Assembly: GCA_050697155.1 (NCBI GenBank)
Contig: JBOGZD010000139.1
Span: 1 to 6,441 of the forward strand
Length of the DNA: 6,441 nucleotides
Source: JBOGZD01 sp050697155
Lineage (GTDB): Bacteria; Actinomycetota; Thermoleophilia; Solirubrobacterales; 70-9
Direction: 5' to 3'
The notes below the pieces were generated by a model. That model saw nothing but the letters and a program-made list of their open reading frames with translations, was not told the origin of the DNA and searched no databases. This document shows positions 5,192 through 6,441 of this stretch, piece by piece. The position numbers were made by a program, and so were the translations under genes. Each line of letters opens with the position of its first letter. The stretch's first letter is position 1.

Positions 5192-5851
5192 ATGGCATTG
5201 CAGATTGGCGACACCGCACCGGACTTCGAGGCCGAGACGACGGAGGGCCCGATCACCTTCCACGACTGGATCGGCGACTCGTGGGCGGTGCTGTTCTCGC
5301 ATCCGAAGGACTTCACCCCGGTGTGCACCACCGAGCTCGGCTACATGGCGCAGATCAAGCCCGAGTTCGACAAGAGGAACGTGAAGATCATCGGCCTCTC
5401 GGTCGACCCGGTCTCCGACCACGAGGGCTGGGCCAGCGACATCGAGGAGACGCAGGGAGCGGCTCCCAACTACCCGATCATCGGCGACGGGGAGTTCAAG
5501 GTCTCGAAGCTGTACGGGATGCTCCCTACGGAGACCTCGGGCGACCCGGGCGATCGCACGCCGGCCGACAACCAGACCGTGCGCAACGTCTTCGTCGTCG
5601 GCCCCGACAAGAAGGTCAAGCTGGTCCTCGTCTACCCGATGACGACCGGACGCAACTTCGACGAGGTGCTGCGCGTGGTCGATTCGCTGCAGCTGACCGC
5701 CGCCCACAAGGTCGCGACGCCGGTCAACTGGCAGCAGGGCGACGACGTGATCATCGCCGGCTCGGTTTCGGACGACGAGGCCAAGGAGACATATCCGGAC
5801 GGCTGGGAGTCACCGAAGCCCTACATCCGGATCGTGCCGCAGCCACGCTAG
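5192..5851 (+). CDS. 1-Cys peroxiredoxin (Prx6/AhpC-TSA type)
   Basis: A 219-residue thiol peroxidase that reduces hydrogen peroxide and alkyl hydroperoxides. The active site is PKDFTPVC: P38, T42 and peroxidatic C45, with the supporting arginine R131 in TVRNVFVV. There is no second cysteine anywhere in the protein, so it must work as a 1-Cys enzyme needing an external thiol to recycle the sulfenic acid. The C-terminal 1-cysPrx_C domain (about 165-215, VATPVNWQQGDDVIIAGSV to PYIRIVPQP) places it in the Prx6 group, which is longer than typical 2-Cys AhpC. It has no signal peptide and is cytosolic. It is divergent from the hydrolase gene and followed by a strong hairpin, so it is probably monocistronic. 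Together with the OsmC protein it makes two thiol peroxidases within 2.7 kb. The strong ribosome-binding site suggests high expression. Confidence 0.96.
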   Translation: MALQIGDTAPDFEAETTEGPITFHDWIGDSWAVLFSHPKDFTPVCTTELGYMAQIKPEFDKRNVKIIGLSVDPVSDHEGWASDIEETQGAAPNYPIIGDGEFKVSKLYGMLPTETSGDPGDRTPADNQTVRNVFVVGPDKKVKLVLVYPMTTGRNFDEVLRVVDSLQLTAAHKVATPVNWQQGDDVIIAGSVSDDEAKETYPDGWESPKPYIRIVPQPR

Positions 5852-5862
5852 AAACACAGTCC

Positions 5863-5917
5863 GCGGCTCTTACCCGGCTCCCCGGCCCCGCCAGCCAGGT
5901 CGGGGGGTCAGAGCCGC
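5863..5917 (+). terminator. Two-tier hairpin downstream of the peroxiredoxin gene
   Basis: The outer stem pairs GCGGCTCT (5863-5870) with AGAGCCGC (5910-5917). The inner stem pairs CCCCGGCC (5880-5887) with GGTCGGGG (5898-5905), with one G-U wobble and a 10-nt loop. It begins 11 nt after the stop, the normal place for a terminator. There is no T-run after it, as is common in high-GC actinobacteria. It ends 10 bp before the next promoter's -35 and so insulates the two genes. Confidence 0.6.
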
Positions 5918-5927
5918 TGGTTCCAGG

Positions 5928-5956
5928 TTGCCCGGGCATGCCGGGGCGACTAAGGT
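5928..5956 (+). promoter_or_regulatory. Putative promoter of the downstream membrane-protein gene
   Basis: TTGCCC (5928-5933) and TAAGGT (5951-5956) are separated by exactly 17 bp, the best -35/-10 pair in the window. ATG 5967 follows the -10 by 10 nt, leaving a leader of at most a few bases and no Shine-Dalgarno. The spacer holds an imperfect dyad around GCATGC (5936-5941). Confidence 0.55.
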
Positions 5957-5966
5957 TCGCTGCACG

Positions 5967-6441
5967 ATGGCGGAGGAGCAGAAGCGCGCGCGCGACCGGT
6001 TCGGCCGCTTCCTTCCCGGAGGCCGGAGCGCGGAGGAGGACGAGGGCGACGACGAGGCGGCCGGCGCCGCAGACCCGGCCCATGGGTCCGCCGAGAGCGG
6101 CGAGGTCGACATCAGCGACACGCCGGCCCCCTCGATCGGCCCGCATACGACGTTCGAGAAGCACGCGCCCACGCAGGCGGCCGACTACGAGCCGTCCACC
6201 GTCGACGCCATGGGGCGCGACAAGCGGCGGCCGGTGGTCGGCGGCCGGTACAGCCCCAGCATCGCCCGCCAGGCGACGATCTATGGGATCTTCCTCGCCG
6301 TCGTCGCCGCGCTCGCGATCGGGTTCATCGTGCTCGCAAACGAGCTCGACCAGCCGCCGGAGACGAACGAGGACGTGGCGCCGTGGTCGAGCGAAGACGC
6401 GGCGCAGGTCCCGCCCGCCCCGCTCGACTTCCCCCGCTACG
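5967..6441 (+). CDS. Unknown single-pass membrane protein, 3' end outside the window
   Basis: The frame is open from ATG 5967 to the window edge (158 codons). I do not recognise the family. Residues 1-100 are hydrophilic: a basic start (EQKRARDRFGRFLPGGR), an acidic stretch (about 23-52, including AEEDEGDDE) and a basic, proline- and glycine-containing segment (KRRPVVGGRYSPSIARQ, 86-102). One membrane helix follows at about 104-123 (IYGIFLAVVAALAIGFIVLA). The positive-inside rule predicts a cytosolic N terminus and an outside C-terminal part that begins acidic and proline-rich (DQPPETNEDVAPW, then PPAPLDFPRY). There is no cleavable signal peptide because the helix is too far from the start. 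The start is supported by the close upstream promoter. A role as an accessory subunit of a membrane complex is conceivable, but nothing here shows it. Confidence 0.75.
   Translation, partial: MAEEQKRARDRFGRFLPGGRSAEEDEGDDEAAGAADPAHGSAESGEVDISDTPAPSIGPHTTFEKHAPTQAADYEPSTVDAMGRDKRRPVVGGRYSPSIARQATIYGIFLAVVAALAIGFIVLANELDQPPETNEDVAPWSSEDAAQVPPAPLDFPRY

Noticed and set aside
4422..5384. A 320-codon + strand frame opposite the serine hydrolase and into the peroxiredoxin
   Set aside because: It mirrors the hydrolase coding sequence and enters the peroxiredoxin gene in the wrong frame; no family features.

Overview
The window is high-GC DNA with dense, often overlapping genes. The biased third-codon positions and gene families suggest an actinobacterium, most likely a Thermoleophilia/Solirubrobacterales-type lineage. 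That placement is inferred from family resemblance and promoter style, with no marker gene to confirm it. Most of the content is ordinary chromosomal housekeeping. I see no phage, transposon, CRISPR or defence system.

Layout, left to right: a tRNA-Pro(TGG) gene (65-138); a decayed protein gene (about 152-587) whose recognisable segments lie in three successive reading frames and which carries a perfect 19-bp tandem duplication; a long perfect hairpin (597-633); a DUF1015 protein (690-1943); a tightly packed rightward cluster made of a PduO-type cob(I)alamin adenosyltransferase (1986-2558), an OsmC-family protein (2555-2956), a short-chain dehydrogenase (2956-3768) and a NudL-like CoA pyrophosphatase of the Nudix family (about 3765-4331); a leftward exported beta-lactamase-like serine hydrolase (from 5153); a divergent 1-Cys peroxiredoxin of the Prx6 type (5192-5851) followed by a two-tier hairpin; and the first 158 codons of an unknown single-pass membrane protein (5967 to the window edge).

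The four cluster genes touch at every junction (ATGA, TGATG and CTGA overlaps), so they are probably one transcript with coupled translation from a single promoter at about 1954-1985. A 7-bp dyad overlaps the -10 of that promoter. The cluster combines corrinoid cofactor activation, thiol peroxide defence, an NAD(P) oxidoreductase and CoA turnover. A shared acyl-CoA or redox theme is plausible but is inference. Several genes have a TANNNT -10 element only 6-10 nt before the start codon, which suggests leaderless or nearly leaderless mRNAs. The peroxiredoxin is the exception, with a strong Shine-Dalgarno.

The most notable points are: (i) the Nudix gene has no ATG, GTG or TTG that would give a complete protein and seems to start at a CTG embedded in the upstream stop (CTGA); (ii) the convergent hydrolase has no in-frame stop where its conserved domain ends, so its frame runs antisense through the entire Nudix gene into the dehydrogenase gene; (iii) the pseudogene preserves the footprints of its own inactivation.
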